Source: Candidatus Woesearchaeota archaeon CG08_land_8_20_14_0_20_47_9
GTDB lineage: Archaea > Nanobdellota > Nanobdellia > Woesearchaeales > CG1-02-47-18
NCBI GenBank assembly: GCA_002763335.1
Contig: PEYS01000183.1
Location: forward strand, 1-6,138
DNA length: 6,138 nt
Reading direction: 5' to 3'
The position numbers and the translations under genes were made by a program. Below are positions 6,055 through 6,138 of this stretch, piece after piece. Within the stretch, counting starts at the first letter, position 1; each line of letters starts with the position of its first letter. Under the pieces are notes generated by a model. The model was not told where the DNA came from. It searched no databases and was given only the letters and a program-made list of their open reading frames with translations.

Positions 6055-6131
6055 CGAAGCCGAGGTAACGAAAATCTGCTGCTCGGGGCTATCCCCGACT
6101 TAAAAGTCGGGGCTTTACGCCCCTCGCTTCG
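6055..6131 (-). repeat. Structured GC-rich hairpin region, possible IS200/IS605-type element end
   Basis: No gene is recognised in 5957-6138, but this part is densely self-complementary. An outer stem pairs CGAAG-C-CGAGG (6055-6065) with CCTCGCTTCG (6122-6131), 10 bp with one bulged base. Inside are three mutually exclusive hairpins: TCGGGG/CCCCGA (6083-6098), CCCCGACTT/AAGTCGGGG (6093-6112) and GGGGC/GCCCC (6109-6123). Read on the minus strand, the run AAAGCCCCGACTTTTAAG is reminiscent of hairpins just after tnpB genes in IS200/IS605-type elements. A reading frame entering from the right edge on the minus strand would end at TAA (6115-6117) after only seven visible codons, so no transposase can be identified. 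Strand and identity are uncertain; a palindromic chromosomal repeat or non-coding RNA is equally possible. Confidence 0.4.
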
Positions 6132-6138
6132 AAACGCA

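Noticed and set aside
6020..6138. tRNA gene on the minus strand, suggested by a GGGTTCAAGG stretch
   Set aside because: The bases flanking the TTCAAG do not form a T-stem, and no acceptor, D or anticodon arm could be matched.

Overview
The window reads as a piece of an archaeal chromosome. The minus strand carries an archaeal information-processing cluster: a PIN-domain protein, RNA polymerase subunit Rpo7 (RpoE1), Spt4, and ribosomal proteins S24e and S27ae. The promoter has an archaeal TATA box, and several ribosome binding sites read GGTGA(T), which pairs with the archaeal 16S rRNA 3' end. The plus strand carries a large, very sequon-rich surface protein with a thrombospondin-type cysteine motif. 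That style of protein is common in DPANN archaea such as Woesearchaeota and Pacearchaeota, so a DPANN-like source is my inference, not something proven here. Coding density is very high.

Layout. From 2 to 3196 (+) lies a 5'-truncated secreted or surface glycoprotein with a weak C-terminal membrane anchor. From about 5956 down to 3169 (-) lies one tightly packed seven-gene unit, in transcription order: PIN protein, rpo7, spt4, rps24e, rps27ae, a 67-residue two-helix membrane protein, and a CPBP-family (Abi/CAAX-protease-like) membrane protein. Gaps are 2 to 15 nt, or short ATGA-type overlaps, except for 73 nt between rps24e and rps27ae. That gap holds a perfect 15-bp inverted repeat. The surface-protein gene and the CPBP gene converge and overlap by 28 bp.

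The first five minus-strand genes form a known archaeal neighbourhood linking transcription (Rpo7 stalk, Spt4), the small ribosomal subunit (S24e, S27ae) and probable RNA processing (PIN). The two membrane genes attached by translational coupling are the unusual part. The unit appears to start from a TATA box at about 5981-5990, placed so that the transcript would be leaderless or nearly so.

The right edge (about 6055-6131) has no recognisable gene but is strongly structured: competing GC-rich hairpins enclosed by a 10-bp bulged stem. It resembles the 3' end of an IS200/IS605-type (tnpB) element entering from the right, but the window ends before this can be shown. I found no complete, clearly novel system. 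The best candidates for follow-up are this right-edge element, the rps24e/rps27ae hairpin with its tiny ORF, and the membrane pair appended to the ribosomal/transcription operon.
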